This document shows, one piece after another, positions 7,923-15,978 of a stretch of DNA of 64,000 nt. The stretch is from Clostridia bacterium (GTDB lineage Bacteria; Bacillota; Clostridia; UMGS1840): NCBI GenBank assembly GCA_017468465.1, contig JAFUIN010000028.1:36158-100157 (forward strand), read 5' to 3'. The notes beneath the pieces were generated by a model. That model worked only from the letters and a program-made list of their open reading frames with translations. It had not been told where the DNA came from and did not search any database. A program made the position numbers and the translations under genes. Numbering within the stretch: the first letter of the stretch is position 1; each line of letters starts with the position of its first letter.

Positions 7923-8309
7923 TTAACTGATTTTTTTTGCTTTTGGTATTTTTAACTTCCGCATAGATAATACCACTGCCAAAAAGGCAAGCACTCCCAG
8001 AATCACCGCACCCAATGAGGACACAGTTTCCGTGAAAAATTCGTGTAACAAAAGATATCCTGCCACAATGACAAAAAGCGGAACAAAAAACACCAAAAAG
8101 GACAAGAAGAAATAGCGGTTGGTAGATGTTTCTAACAAAACCTTATCTCCTACCTTCACCATTTCGGGACACATCGCAACAATTTGTGATGCACTTCCCC
8201 CGCAGCTTCCGCAACTGTGACAATTTCCACCACAGGCAGAGGCTCTTTCAATTTGTACTAAAATTTTACGGTCATCCAAAAGCTGCAAAACGCTTCCTGT
8301 AACCTCCAT
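7923..8309 (-). CDS. RseC/MucC-family SoxR-reducing system protein
   Basis: A 128-residue membrane protein. The N-terminal domain has a cysteine-rich CGGNCHSCGSCGG segment near residues 26-38, then a beta-rich part ending VKVGDKVLLE. Two hydrophobic helices follow (about residues 70-90 and 97-117), and the tail is basic. This is the pattern of RseC/RnfE-associated proteins that are linked to Rnf-type membrane electron transport and reduction of the SoxR cluster. Here it lies between recN and an ATPase/oxidoreductase block, so a redox role with ferredoxin is plausible but inferred. The gene starts 1 base after recN ends. Confidence 0.85.
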   Translation of the reverse strand: MEVTGSVLQLLDDRKILVQIERASACGGNCHSCGSCGGSASQIVAMCPEMVKVGDKVLLETSTNRYFFLSFLVFFVPLFVIVAGYLLLHEFFTETVSSLGAVILGVLAFLAVVLSMRKLKIPKAKKIS

Positions 8310-8310
8310 A

Positions 8311-9972
8311 TTAACACTCCTGCTTTAATTGTTTTGCCAAATCCAAAATTTCTCTGGCGTTTTGATAGGTCAACTCTGTTACCGAAACGCCGCCAATCAT
8401 ACGGGCAAGCTCGTTTGCTCTTTCGCTCTCCGAAATGGCAGAAACCGTGGTAACAGTCTCTTCTTTGGTTTCTTCCTTAGAAACTAAAATATGATTGTCT
8501 GCCATTGCTGCAATCTGTGGCAGATGGGTCACACAAAGCACTTGAGCACCCTTTGAAATGTGATACATTTTTTCTCCGGTTTTCTGGGCTGCTCTGCCGC
8601 TTAACCCCGTATCAATTTCGTCAAATACAAAAGCACACGCCGGGTCAATCCCTCGAAGAACGGATTTTAAGGCTAAATTCACGCGAGAAATTTCACCGCC
8701 GGAAGCAATTTTACAAAGAGGTGCAGCCTCTATTCCCAGATTGGCAGAAAACAGAAATTCCACCTGTTCACATCCGTAGGAACGAAAGTCCTCTGTTTGA
8801 TTTAGCCGAACCAAAAAAGAAGCATTGGGCATCATCAATTCTTGTAGTTCGTTTTTTATTGCAGCGCCCAATTCTTTTGCCGCCCTTCTTCGACGGTTGG
8901 AAAGCTCCTCTGCAAGAACCGTTAGTTCTTTTTGGATTGCAGCCTTCTTTTTTGCAAGCTCCTCCACAAAAGATTCTCTGTTTTCAATAGAATAGAGCTC
9001 GTCTTTTGCCTGTTCTAAATAAGTGAGTACCCCTTGGAATGTACCGCCATATTTTTGTTTCAGGCGATAAATTTCTCCCAAACGGTCTTCTACCTCATCA
9101 ATATTTCGATATGGAGATTCAGTTTCTTGCCCCTGCCCGCGAACAGTTTCCGAAATTTCGTAAATTTCATGCTTCATATTTTCCAGACGGTCTGCAAGTT
9201 CTTCCATTCCATCCATTTGAGATACTGCCTGCAATGCAACCGAAACATAATAATAAGCACTTTCTTGGTTTTCATACAATGCATAGGTTGCACTTTTTAT
9301 ATTCTTTTCATTTTTTTCTTTGTTTTTGAATGCCGCCTTTACCTCCCGTAAGGTGTCCTCCTCATCGGGCAAAAGATGAGCATTTTCGATATCGGAAATT
9401 ACAAATTTCAAATAATCCACACGGCTGTTATCCTGCTCGGATTTTACCTCCAGCTCTGAAAGTTCCGACAAAATTGCCTGATATTCCCGGTAACATGCCT
9501 GATATTTCAAAAACGCAGCTTCATTTTCTGCATAGGAATCCAAAAAACGATAGTGCAATTCTTTTTCAAATAAAATCTGATTATCGTGCTGGGAATGGAT
9601 GCTGATTAAATAGGGTGCCAGCTCCCGAAGCATTGCGGTGTTGGAAAGGCTTCCGTTAATTTTCACCACATTTCTGCCATCCCGAAAAATTTCACGGGAC
9701 AAAATTAAAGAATTGTCTATCAAACAGGAAGAAAGTTTTTCTGGAACAGACTCTTCTTCCGGAAAATAAAACGCCGCTTCCACCAGGGCAGATTTTTCAC
9801 CGTCTCGAATCATATCCTTGGAAGCTCTCGCTCCCAAAATCATCTGCAGTGCATCCATCAGAATGGATTTTCCGGCGCCGGTTTCTCCGGTCAACACGGT
9901 GAGTCCCTTTTCAAAAGAAACTTCTATCTCACGGATAACCGCTAAATTTTTAATCAATAACGTGGTGAGCAT
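8311..9972 (-). CDS. recN: DNA repair protein RecN
   Basis: RecN is an SMC-like ATPase that gathers double-strand-break ends early in recombinational repair. Walker A GETGAGKS is near residue 30 counted from ATG at 9972, a long coiled-coil region occupies about residues 150-380, and the C-terminus has the ABC signature ASGGEISR and Walker B FDEIDTGLSGRAA. The family begins with an ML..L.IKN pattern, which picks ATG at 9972 (553 residues, normal). The ribosome site there is poor; an in-frame TTG at about 9993 has GGAAAGGA better placed, so the true start could be seven residues longer. argR ends 46 bases upstream. Confidence 0.95.
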   Translation of the reverse strand: MLTTLLIKNLAVIREIEVSFEKGLTVLTGETGAGKSILMDALQMILGARASKDMIRDGEKSALVEAAFYFPEEESVPEKLSSCLIDNSLILSREIFRDGRNVVKINGSLSNTAMLRELAPYLISIHSQHDNQILFEKELHYRFLDSYAENEAAFLKYQACYREYQAILSELSELEVKSEQDNSRVDYLKFVISDIENAHLLPDEEDTLREVKAAFKNKEKNEKNIKSATYALYENQESAYYYVSVALQAVSQMDGMEELADRLENMKHEIYEISETVRGQGQETESPYRNIDEVEDRLGEIYRLKQKYGGTFQGVLTYLEQAKDELYSIENRESFVEELAKKKAAIQKELTVLAEELSNRRRRAAKELGAAIKNELQELMMPNASFLVRLNQTEDFRSYGCEQVEFLFSANLGIEAAPLCKIASGGEISRVNLALKSVLRGIDPACAFVFDEIDTGLSGRAAQKTGEKMYHISKGAQVLCVTHLPQIAAMADNHILVSKEETKEETVTTVSAISESERANELARMIGGVSVTELTYQNAREILDLAKQLKQEC

Positions 9973-10018
9973 AGCCGTGTTCCGCTCTGCCAAAAAAGGC
10001 ATTCCTTTCCCAAAAATT

Positions 10019-10468
10019 TTACAAATGCGTTTGCAAATAATCTGCCACTGCCTGACTTTCTTCCGCACTGCGACACACCACCATGATGGTGTCGTCACCG
10101 GCAATGGTGCCCAAAATATCAGCCCTTCCCAAATGGTCAACCGAGGCTGCAATGCCCTGTGCCATTCCCGCTGCTGTATGAATTACAATAATATTCAAAG
10201 ATACCGCAACAGAATGAATCAAGCTCTTAAAAAAGCCAAGATTGGCGCCCGTTGCTCCTACGGTAAAATCCACCTTGGGCATACAGTAACAAATTTCTCC
10301 GTTTTCATCGGTGGTTTTAATAATTTTCAGCTCTTTGATATCCCGGGAAACTGTTGCCTGCGTCACCGGATAACCCAATCGGGACAATTTTTCTGTCAGT
10401 TCTTCCTGGGTTCTGATTTTTTCATTGTGAATCAGTGCAATTAAATCATCCTGGCGTCTTTTCTTCAT
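10019..10468 (-). CDS. argR: arginine repressor ArgR/AhrC
   Basis: A hexameric arginine-sensing regulator that represses arginine synthesis genes and can activate catabolism. At 149 residues it is the usual size. The N-terminal winged helix (about residues 1-70, with SRLGYPVTQATVSRDIKEL) binds ARG boxes, and the C-terminal domain has the GTIAGDDTIMVV arginine-binding segment. It is placed between nadK and recN, the standard Firmicute order. No obvious ARG box was recognised in the short spaces next to it. Confidence 0.95.
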   Translation of the reverse strand: MKKRRQDDLIALIHNEKIRTQEELTEKLSRLGYPVTQATVSRDIKELKIIKTTDENGEICYCMPKVDFTVGATGANLGFFKSLIHSVAVSLNIIVIHTAAGMAQGIAASVDHLGRADILGTIAGDDTIMVVCRSAEESQAVADYLQTHL

Positions 10469-10483
10469 AAGAACTCCCCTATC

Positions 10484-11314
10484 TTACAGTTTTTCTTTCA
10501 AAACTGAATAAAAATTTCGGTTTCCAATGCGAATCAGCTTTGTTTTTTTGTCGGCAATGCGGATTTTTATTTCCATTCCCGGCGAAATAACCACCGATTC
10601 GTTTCCATCGTGGGATAAATAAGACACATTTTCTGTGTCGGTTCTCTGACGGATGCTGATGGTACGGTTTTTACAAATAATCATAGGGCGAATGTTCAGG
10701 GTGTACGGGCAAATAGGGGTTACCGCAAACACTTCTGCCGACGGGTCTACCACTGCCCCTCCTGCAGAAAGGGAGTATGCCGTAGAACCGGTGGGAGTTG
10801 CCACAATCAACCCATCTGCACGAACAGGGGTACAAAGCTCGTCATCAACATAAAGGTCCATTTCCAGCATTTTGGAAAAATTACCTCTGGAAAGAGCAAT
10901 TTCGTTCAAGGCATAAAAACAGTATTTTTCGCCGCTGTCATCAGCCACCGAGGCAGTAATCATCATGCGCTCGTCCAACGTATACTCTCCCGTAAAAATA
11001 CGGGCAACCAATTCCAGATCACTCTGCTCCAAATCGGTCAAATAACCAACTCTTCCAAGGTTAATGCCGAGAATCGGAATGTCATATCTGGAAGCCTCCT
11101 GTGCCACCCGAAGCAGTGTGCCGTCTCCGCCAAGCACAATCACCAGCTCAATCGTTTGATAAAAGGTGTCCACAGGGAGATATTCTCCCGCTTCGCCCCC
11201 CTGCTGACCGCACGGAAAATAAACCTTCGCATCATGTTTTTGCAAAAGCTCAATCAGTTGTTTCATTACTTTGGGATTTCGACTGGGGGTTCTTGATACA
11301 ACTCCAATTTTCAT
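10484..11314 (-). CDS. nadK: NAD kinase
   Basis: NadK phosphorylates NAD to NADP. The 276-residue product has the GGDGT motif (VLGGDGTLLRVA, near residues 60-70), the NE/D substrate segment ALNEIALSRG and the glycine-rich DGLIVATPTGSTAYSLSAGG motif that binds NAD and ATP. It lies 10 bases downstream of the tlyA gene and 15 bases upstream of argR in the same leftward operon. Start and length agree with the family. Confidence 0.95.
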   Translation of the reverse strand: MKIGVVSRTPSRNPKVMKQLIELLQKHDAKVYFPCGQQGGEAGEYLPVDTFYQTIELVIVLGGDGTLLRVAQEASRYDIPILGINLGRVGYLTDLEQSDLELVARIFTGEYTLDERMMITASVADDSGEKYCFYALNEIALSRGNFSKMLEMDLYVDDELCTPVRADGLIVATPTGSTAYSLSAGGAVVDPSAEVFAVTPICPYTLNIRPMIICKNRTISIRQRTDTENVSYLSHDGNESVVISPGMEIKIRIADKKTKLIRIGNRNFYSVLKEKL

Positions 11315-11324
11315 AATACACCTT

Positions 11325-12122
11325 TTAATCCAATGTGGTATGAGACTGTTCTGTAATTTCCTTCGCTTTTTTAAGATAATCCATAGAAGGTTCCCGGCGT
11401 TTTGTCATATACAAAAGATACTCAATATTACCTTCCGGCCCCTTAATGGGTGAAAAATCCAAATCCAGAAGAGAGAGTCCTTTTGCCATCATCTGTTCAC
11501 AAACTCGTACAATGACATCGTAATGTACTTTTTTGTCTTTTACAACACCTTTTTTTCCAACAAATTCACGACCTGCTTCAAACTGAGGCTTAATTAAAAC
11601 CATCAACTCGGCAGAGTCAGACAACAAGTCCACTGCTGTGGAAAGAGCCGTATTTAATGAAATAAAAGCTACATCGGCAGATAAAAAATCTGCCTTCTCG
11701 GGAATTTCTTTTTCGGTTAAATAGCGGGCGTTGGTGCGCTCTAACACAACGACCCGTTCATCACTTCTGAGCTTCCAGTCCAACTGACCGTAACCCACAT
11801 CCACGGCATACACTTTTTTTGCGCCGTTTTGCAGCATACAATCGGTAAAGCCACCGGTAGAAGCTCCGATATCTACACAAATTTTATCTGTTAAGTCAAT
11901 GCCAAACACCTTTACACCCTTGTCCAGCTTATAGCCACCGCGGGACACAAACGGAAGCTCCTCTTTTACGGTAATGGTCTGGTCATCATCGACAGTTTCA
12001 CCGGCTTTATACGCCTTTTGTCCGTCAACATACACCTGCCCTGCCATAATGAGTGCCTTTGCTTTTTCCCGTGAGGGTGCAAGATTTCGTTCGGTTAATG
12101 CTACATCTAATCGTAATTTCAA
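11325..12122 (-). CDS. tlyA: TlyA-family rRNA 2'-O-methyltransferase
   Basis: A 265-residue protein with an N-terminal S4 RNA-binding domain (about residues 1-60, containing REKAKALIMAGQVYVDG) and a C-terminal FtsJ-like SAM methyltransferase domain that begins with CVDIGASTGGFTDC near residue 83. Family members methylate 16S and 23S rRNA, although haemolysin-like labels are common. Its start overlaps the dxs stop by four bases (ATGA type), so it is coupled to dxs translation. The dxs-tlyA-nadK-argR-recN order is conserved in Clostridia and Bacilli. Confidence 0.93.
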   Translation of the reverse strand: MKLRLDVALTERNLAPSREKAKALIMAGQVYVDGQKAYKAGETVDDDQTITVKEELPFVSRGGYKLDKGVKVFGIDLTDKICVDIGASTGGFTDCMLQNGAKKVYAVDVGYGQLDWKLRSDERVVVLERTNARYLTEKEIPEKADFLSADVAFISLNTALSTAVDLLSDSAELMVLIKPQFEAGREFVGKKGVVKDKKVHYDVIVRVCEQMMAKGLSLLDLDFSPIKGPEGNIEYLLYMTKRREPSMDYLKKAKEITEQSHTTLD

Positions 12123-13975
12123 CGGAAAAATTCCTCCATAATTTTTTGTGCCACGCTTTCCCCATCCATTCCAAGTAGTTCAAACAGCTCAGCAATCTTC
12201 CCTTGTGGAACATAACAATCGGGAACAGAAACGGAATAGAGCGGAACATCGGTGTAACCGCACAGCGCAGAATGCACACTTCCGTAGCGGGTAGCGTTTT
12301 CCATCACTACCCCTCTCTTATTTTTCTTCAGGGATGAGAATATCGTATCCATATCCAAGGGTTTTAAGTACCGCAAGTTCACCAGTTCTGCAGACACACC
12401 CCATTCTTTCAGACGCTGTACCGCCTTTAATCCCTCGGCAACCATAGAACCTTCGCAAAGAATAGAAACATCTTTTCCCTCTACGAGAACCTGGGCTTTG
12501 CCTTTTTCAAAGGGCTGTTCCAACCGGCAAATCTCTTCACTTTCTGCGCCTTTTGGATAACGGATTGCACAGGGACCGTTTCTTTCTTCCACTGCTTCCC
12601 GAAGCATTTCTTTCAAATCCTGATAGGTTGCAGGCGAATATACTGTCATGTTGGGCATGGAGGTCAGATAGGAAATGTCAAAAATGCCCTGATGCGTCTC
12701 ACCGTCTTCTCCCACAATTCCGGCACGGTCCACTGCGAATACACAATGGAGATTCATACCGCAGATGTCGGTAATCAACTGGTCATAAGCACGCTGCAGA
12801 AACGAAGAATACACCGCAAATACCGGCACTGTTCCTGCAATGGAAAGCCCGGCACAAAGACCGGCAGCATGCCCCTCTGCAATGGCAACATCATAATAAC
12901 GATCGGGGAATTTTTGCCGAAAAACATTCAACCCGGTCCCGTCCGGCATTGCTGCGGTAATAGCAACCACACGTTTGTTGGTTTCTGCCATCTCTGTAAT
13001 GGCGTTACCGAAGGCTTTGGAAAAGTTCATCCCCGAGGGCGCTGAACGACCTGTTTTTACGTCGAATGCTTTCACTCCGTGAAACAAATCCGGGCGTTCC
13101 ATTGCCGGAGCATACCCTTTTCCTTTTTTGGTAATGACGTGAATCACAATGGGTTTTCCCACATCTTTTAACTGGTTAAATACTTTGCAAAGCCCCTTTA
13201 GGTTATGCCCGTCGAATGGTCCGGCATAATAAAAACCAAGCTCTTCAAAAATATTATCGCCGATAATCATATTGCGAAACGCTGCCTTAAAAGCAGAGAT
13301 TCCTTTATATAACCCCTTTCCAATCCAAGGAATTTTAGAAAAGAAGGTAGAAACAGTGCCTTTGGTTCTTAAATAAATGGGGCTGGTTCGCATTTTTGCC
13401 AAATGTCTTGCAATGCTGCCCACATTCTCGGAAATGCTCATTTCATTGTCGTTTAATACAACAATGATGTTGTTTTTGGCTCTGCCGGCATCGTTCATGG
13501 CTTCGATTGCCATGCCACCGGTTAATGCACCGTCACCAAGTACAGCAACCACATGGGAAGGATTACCCTGCTGCTCCATTCCGCGTTTTAAGCCCAATGC
13601 TACTGAAATGGAGTTTGAGCTGTGTCCGGAATGGAACACATCGAACTCACTTTCGCTGGTTTTTGGAAAGCCGGACAAGCCGTTTAATTTCCGCAAATTA
13701 ACAAACTCATTTTTTCTACCGGTGAGAATCTTATGCACATAGCTTTGGTGCCCAACATCAAACACCAGCTTGTCCTCCGGGAAAGAAAAAGCAGAATGAA
13801 GTGCAACCGTCAGCTCTACCGCCCCCAAATTAGATGCCAGATGGCCACCGGTTTCTGAAACACTTTCCACTAAAAATTCGCGGATTTCGGAGCATAGCAC
13901 TTCCAGCTCTGTCATAGACAGGGCTTTGAAATCTTCATAGGTTTCGAGCGTTTCGAGTAACTTTTGAGAGTTCAC
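12119..13975 (-). CDS. dxs: 1-deoxy-D-xylulose-5-phosphate synthase
   Basis: Dxs condenses pyruvate with glyceraldehyde 3-phosphate, the first step of the MEP isoprenoid pathway and a source of thiamine and pyridoxal precursors. The 618-residue protein has the TPP-binding motif from GDGALTGG (about 147-154) to LNDN (about 174-177), the transketolase pyrimidine-binding region with the AEGHAAG glutamate near residue 385, and a C-terminal transketolase domain. It lies between oapA and tlyA. IspA upstream uses the isoprenoid units, and IspH at 51.4 kb performs the last MEP step. Confidence 0.96.
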   Translation of the reverse strand: MNSQKLLETLETYEDFKALSMTELEVLCSEIREFLVESVSETGGHLASNLGAVELTVALHSAFSFPEDKLVFDVGHQSYVHKILTGRKNEFVNLRKLNGLSGFPKTSESEFDVFHSGHSSNSISVALGLKRGMEQQGNPSHVVAVLGDGALTGGMAIEAMNDAGRAKNNIIVVLNDNEMSISENVGSIARHLAKMRTSPIYLRTKGTVSTFFSKIPWIGKGLYKGISAFKAAFRNMIIGDNIFEELGFYYAGPFDGHNLKGLCKVFNQLKDVGKPIVIHVITKKGKGYAPAMERPDLFHGVKAFDVKTGRSAPSGMNFSKAFGNAITEMAETNKRVVAITAAMPDGTGLNVFRQKFPDRYYDVAIAEGHAAGLCAGLSIAGTVPVFAVYSSFLQRAYDQLITDICGMNLHCVFAVDRAGIVGEDGETHQGIFDISYLTSMPNMTVYSPATYQDLKEMLREAVEERNGPCAIRYPKGAESEEICRLEQPFEKGKAQVLVEGKDVSILCEGSMVAEGLKAVQRLKEWGVSAELVNLRYLKPLDMDTIFSSLKKNKRGVVMENATRYGSVHSALCGYTDVPLYSVSVPDCYVPQGKIAELFELLGMDGESVAQKIMEEFFR

Positions 13976-14014
13976 AGTGTTTTCTCCGTTTCCTGTTATC
14001 TTATTTTGAAAAAT

Positions 14015-14635
14015 TTAATATTTTCTGCGAAAAATCTGCTTAATGTTTTTTAGAAAATAAGCAATTTTTCCGACCAGATATACAATTTTTGCCGCGTTTT
14101 TCATGGCATATTTTTTTCCAGCTGCTTTGCCTCCTACTGTCAGCGCCGCAATCAGTGCTGAAAGCAAGCTCAAAAGCAGAAATTGCCCCAACTGAGCATT
14201 ACCTTTTTCCAACAACTCCTGAAGCATCGCCACCAGGTATACCCCGATGGTAGCACCGGTAGCACCGCTGATAATGCCGGAAATATCCCCGATAACATCA
14301 TTAAAAATACTGGTGGCTTTCTCGGCATTTTGCAGTAACGCCAATGCTTCCTTGGCACCACTGATTTTTCGTGCCGCCATTGCATTGATGGTTTTTTCAT
14401 CGGCTGTTGCAATGGCAATCCCCGCCATGTCGGCAATAATCCCTACCAGAATAATAAAGATCAGGACCAAAAGCGCCGGGAAAAAGTTCAAATTTTTGGA
14501 TAATATATCTGCAAACATCCCCATAAAGAATGCAATGAAAAAGGTGATAACAGTAATTTTCACCGCCCAATTCATCGGCTTCTTTTTTGATTTTGATTTC
14601 GGGATATCTTCTTTTTCTGATTTATTTGATTCCAT
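14015..14635 (-). CDS. oapA: OLE-associated protein A (OapA)-like membrane protein
   Basis: A 206-residue integral membrane protein with a lysine/serine-rich cytoplasmic N-terminus (1-20), four likely transmembrane segments (about 23-45, 51-77, 117-138, 149-168) and a very basic C-terminus. A DxxxD motif (DVIGD, residues 113-117) lies just before the third helix. OapA of Bacillus halodurans binds the OLE RNA, holds it at the membrane and carries a functional DxxxD motif linked to magnesium homeostasis; this is established for the family. Here the gene lies immediately downstream of a long non-coding region and upstream of dxs, the position known for oapA. CAGGAG precedes the ATG. The assignment rests on position, topology and motif, not on an alignment. 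Confidence 0.8.
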   Translation of the reverse strand: MESNKSEKEDIPKSKSKKKPMNWAVKITVITFFIAFFMGMFADILSKNLNFFPALLVLIFIILVGIIADMAGIAIATADEKTINAMAARKISGAKEALALLQNAEKATSIFNDVIGDISGIISGATGATIGVYLVAMLQELLEKGNAQLGQFLLLSLLSALIAALTVGGKAAGKKYAMKNAAKIVYLVGKIAYFLKNIKQIFRRKY

Positions 14636-14750
14636 AATTTTCTCCTGATGTAATCAAGACGGTTTGTCACAACCGCCGAGCCTGCAATATCATTTTTTTG
14701 ATATCAAAGTGATTTTCCAAAATTGTAAAATGTGATTGGACGTTTGTTTA

Positions 14751-14851
14751 TCGTGGAATAAATTTTCTTGCAAGAGTGGGCGAAAAGCGCAGTGAATACT
14801 TGGTGTATTCACGAGCAGTTTCACACACTATGGCTGAAAATTTATCCACGA
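14751..14851. repeat. long imperfect palindrome (MITE-like) between OLE RNA and oapA
   Basis: Outer arms TCGTGGAATAAATTTTC (14751-14767) and GAAAATTTATCCACGA (14836-14851) are inverted copies with one gap. Inside, a second imperfect pair (AGTGGGCGAAA with TTTCACACACT) and a perfect hairpin GTGAATAC-TTGGT-GTATTCAC (14792-14812) fold into one long stem. It could be a miniature inverted-repeat element or the 3' stem of the OLE transcript. I found no second copy in this window. Confidence 0.6.
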
Positions 14852-14884
14852 GAAAGGAATGGACAATTACATTTTACAATTTAT

Positions 14885-15500
14885 AGTTAACCTGTGGCAG
14901 AACCGGAGTAAATTCTGCGGCTTAGGTCGAGTTGGATTTCCCGAAACACTACTCCTTGTCGCCAATGGAGCGATTTCTCTTGAAAGTGTTTCCAGTAAAG
15001 TTGCCTGTTTACTGCACTCGATCGCCACTGAGTCCGCACTGCAATCCTCCGGTGCTGTTCTGTCTAGTGGTTTTCCCATACAACATTTGTACTATTTAAT
15101 CCTGTTTTGCAAACAGAGTTTCAACCGGCGATAACATGTATCGGAGGGCCCTTCCGATAACATGTCTGATCCGAATCTCCCCTCATGTTCACTCAAGGCA
15201 AGCTACTCTGCACACAGCAATCAAACTGAATATCATACCGCAATTGCAGGTTTAATCCTGAACCGTAGAAGGCAGCTTGTACCGATTAAGGTACAGAAAT
15301 TGCCGACCACGAGGACAGGTCTCCACGGAAATAGGGTTTCGGCCACTATGCCATTAACGGCTGCCCCATAACCTTAACTCCCAGCATCCACCCCGGACTG
15401 GGCGTCCGAAGCAAACACAAGGAACTTCATCGATATGCTCTTTAGCGGATTTTTAGGCCCGCCTTCAATAATACATAGTTGACTAGAATACAGTGCCACA
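14885..15500 (-). ncRNA. ole: OLE RNA (ornate, large, extremophilic RNA) candidate
   Basis: About 600 bases without a credible gene, between the PAP2 gene and oapA, transcribed leftward with them. Base composition is higher in GC than neighbouring spacers, and many helices are visible on the minus strand: a bulged 12-base stem with arms at about 15123-15144 and 15149-15166 (ACATGT..TCGGA type), GTACC-TTAATC-GGTAC near 15280-15295, CGGAC-GCCCA-GTCCG near 15395-15409, and a long-range pairing of GGAAACACT with AGTGTTTC around 14942-14994. OLE RNAs are 600-650 nt, lie between ispA and dxs and precede oapA. Size, position and the DxxxD membrane partner all agree. Exact ends are estimates, and no covariance search was possible. 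Confidence 0.78.
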
Positions 15501-15513
15501 GTTTATTGAATCA

Positions 15514-15960
15514 TTATATGCTAAATAAAATACCAAGCAGAATTCCGAGAATCGCACCGGCAAACACCTCCGGTTTGGTGTGCCCGATAAGCTCTTTTAG
15601 CTCCTGGTCTATATGAAATTCCTGTTTTTCAAACTTTTTGATAATGCGATTGAGAATTTTGGCTTGCTCTCCCGCTGCTTTTCTGACACCGGCAGCATCA
15701 TACATTACAATGATGGCAAGCACAAAGGTGACGGCAAACAAAGCAGAAGAAAAACCGGTCTGCACTCCTACACAAGTTGCAAGGGTGCAAACAGATGAGG
15801 AGTGAGAGCTGGGCATCCCACCGGAACCGATGCAACGGGTCCAATCCCATTCTTTGTGCTCCAGGTAATGAAAAGGAATTTTCAAAAGCTGTGCCAATAA
15901 ACAGGAAACCAGCGTTGCCCCCAATATTGTGTTGGAAAAAATTTCTCCGAATGGATGCAA
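15514..15960 (-). CDS. divergent PAP2-family membrane protein
   Basis: A 148-residue membrane protein of the divergent PAP2 (DUF212, YuiD-like) family, with about four hydrophobic helices and the phosphatase-like SGGMPSSHSS motif near residues 46-55. PAP2 relatives hydrolyse lipid phosphates such as undecaprenyl or prenyl diphosphates. Placed between ispA and dxs, a role on isoprenoid phosphates is likely but unproven. GGAGG lies about 11 bases upstream of the ATG. This gene in this position is common in Clostridia. Confidence 0.88.
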   Translation of the reverse strand: MHPFGEIFSNTILGATLVSCLLAQLLKIPFHYLEHKEWDWTRCIGSGGMPSSHSSSVCTLATCVGVQTGFSSALFAVTFVLAIIVMYDAAGVRKAAGEQAKILNRIIKKFEKQEFHIDQELKELIGHTKPEVFAGAILGILLGILFSI

Positions 15961-15978
15961 ACTATCATCCTCCTATTC

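Noticed and set aside
9818..10444. A 208-aa rightward frame antisense to recN and argR
   Set aside because: It is a shadow of two well-supported genes and has no recognisable domain or ribosome site.
14859..15134. A 91-aa frame and other short frames (14867-15079, 15162-15371) in the ispA-dxs gap
   Set aside because: They lie inside the helix-rich OLE candidate, have no ribosome site or family resemblance and run on both strands.
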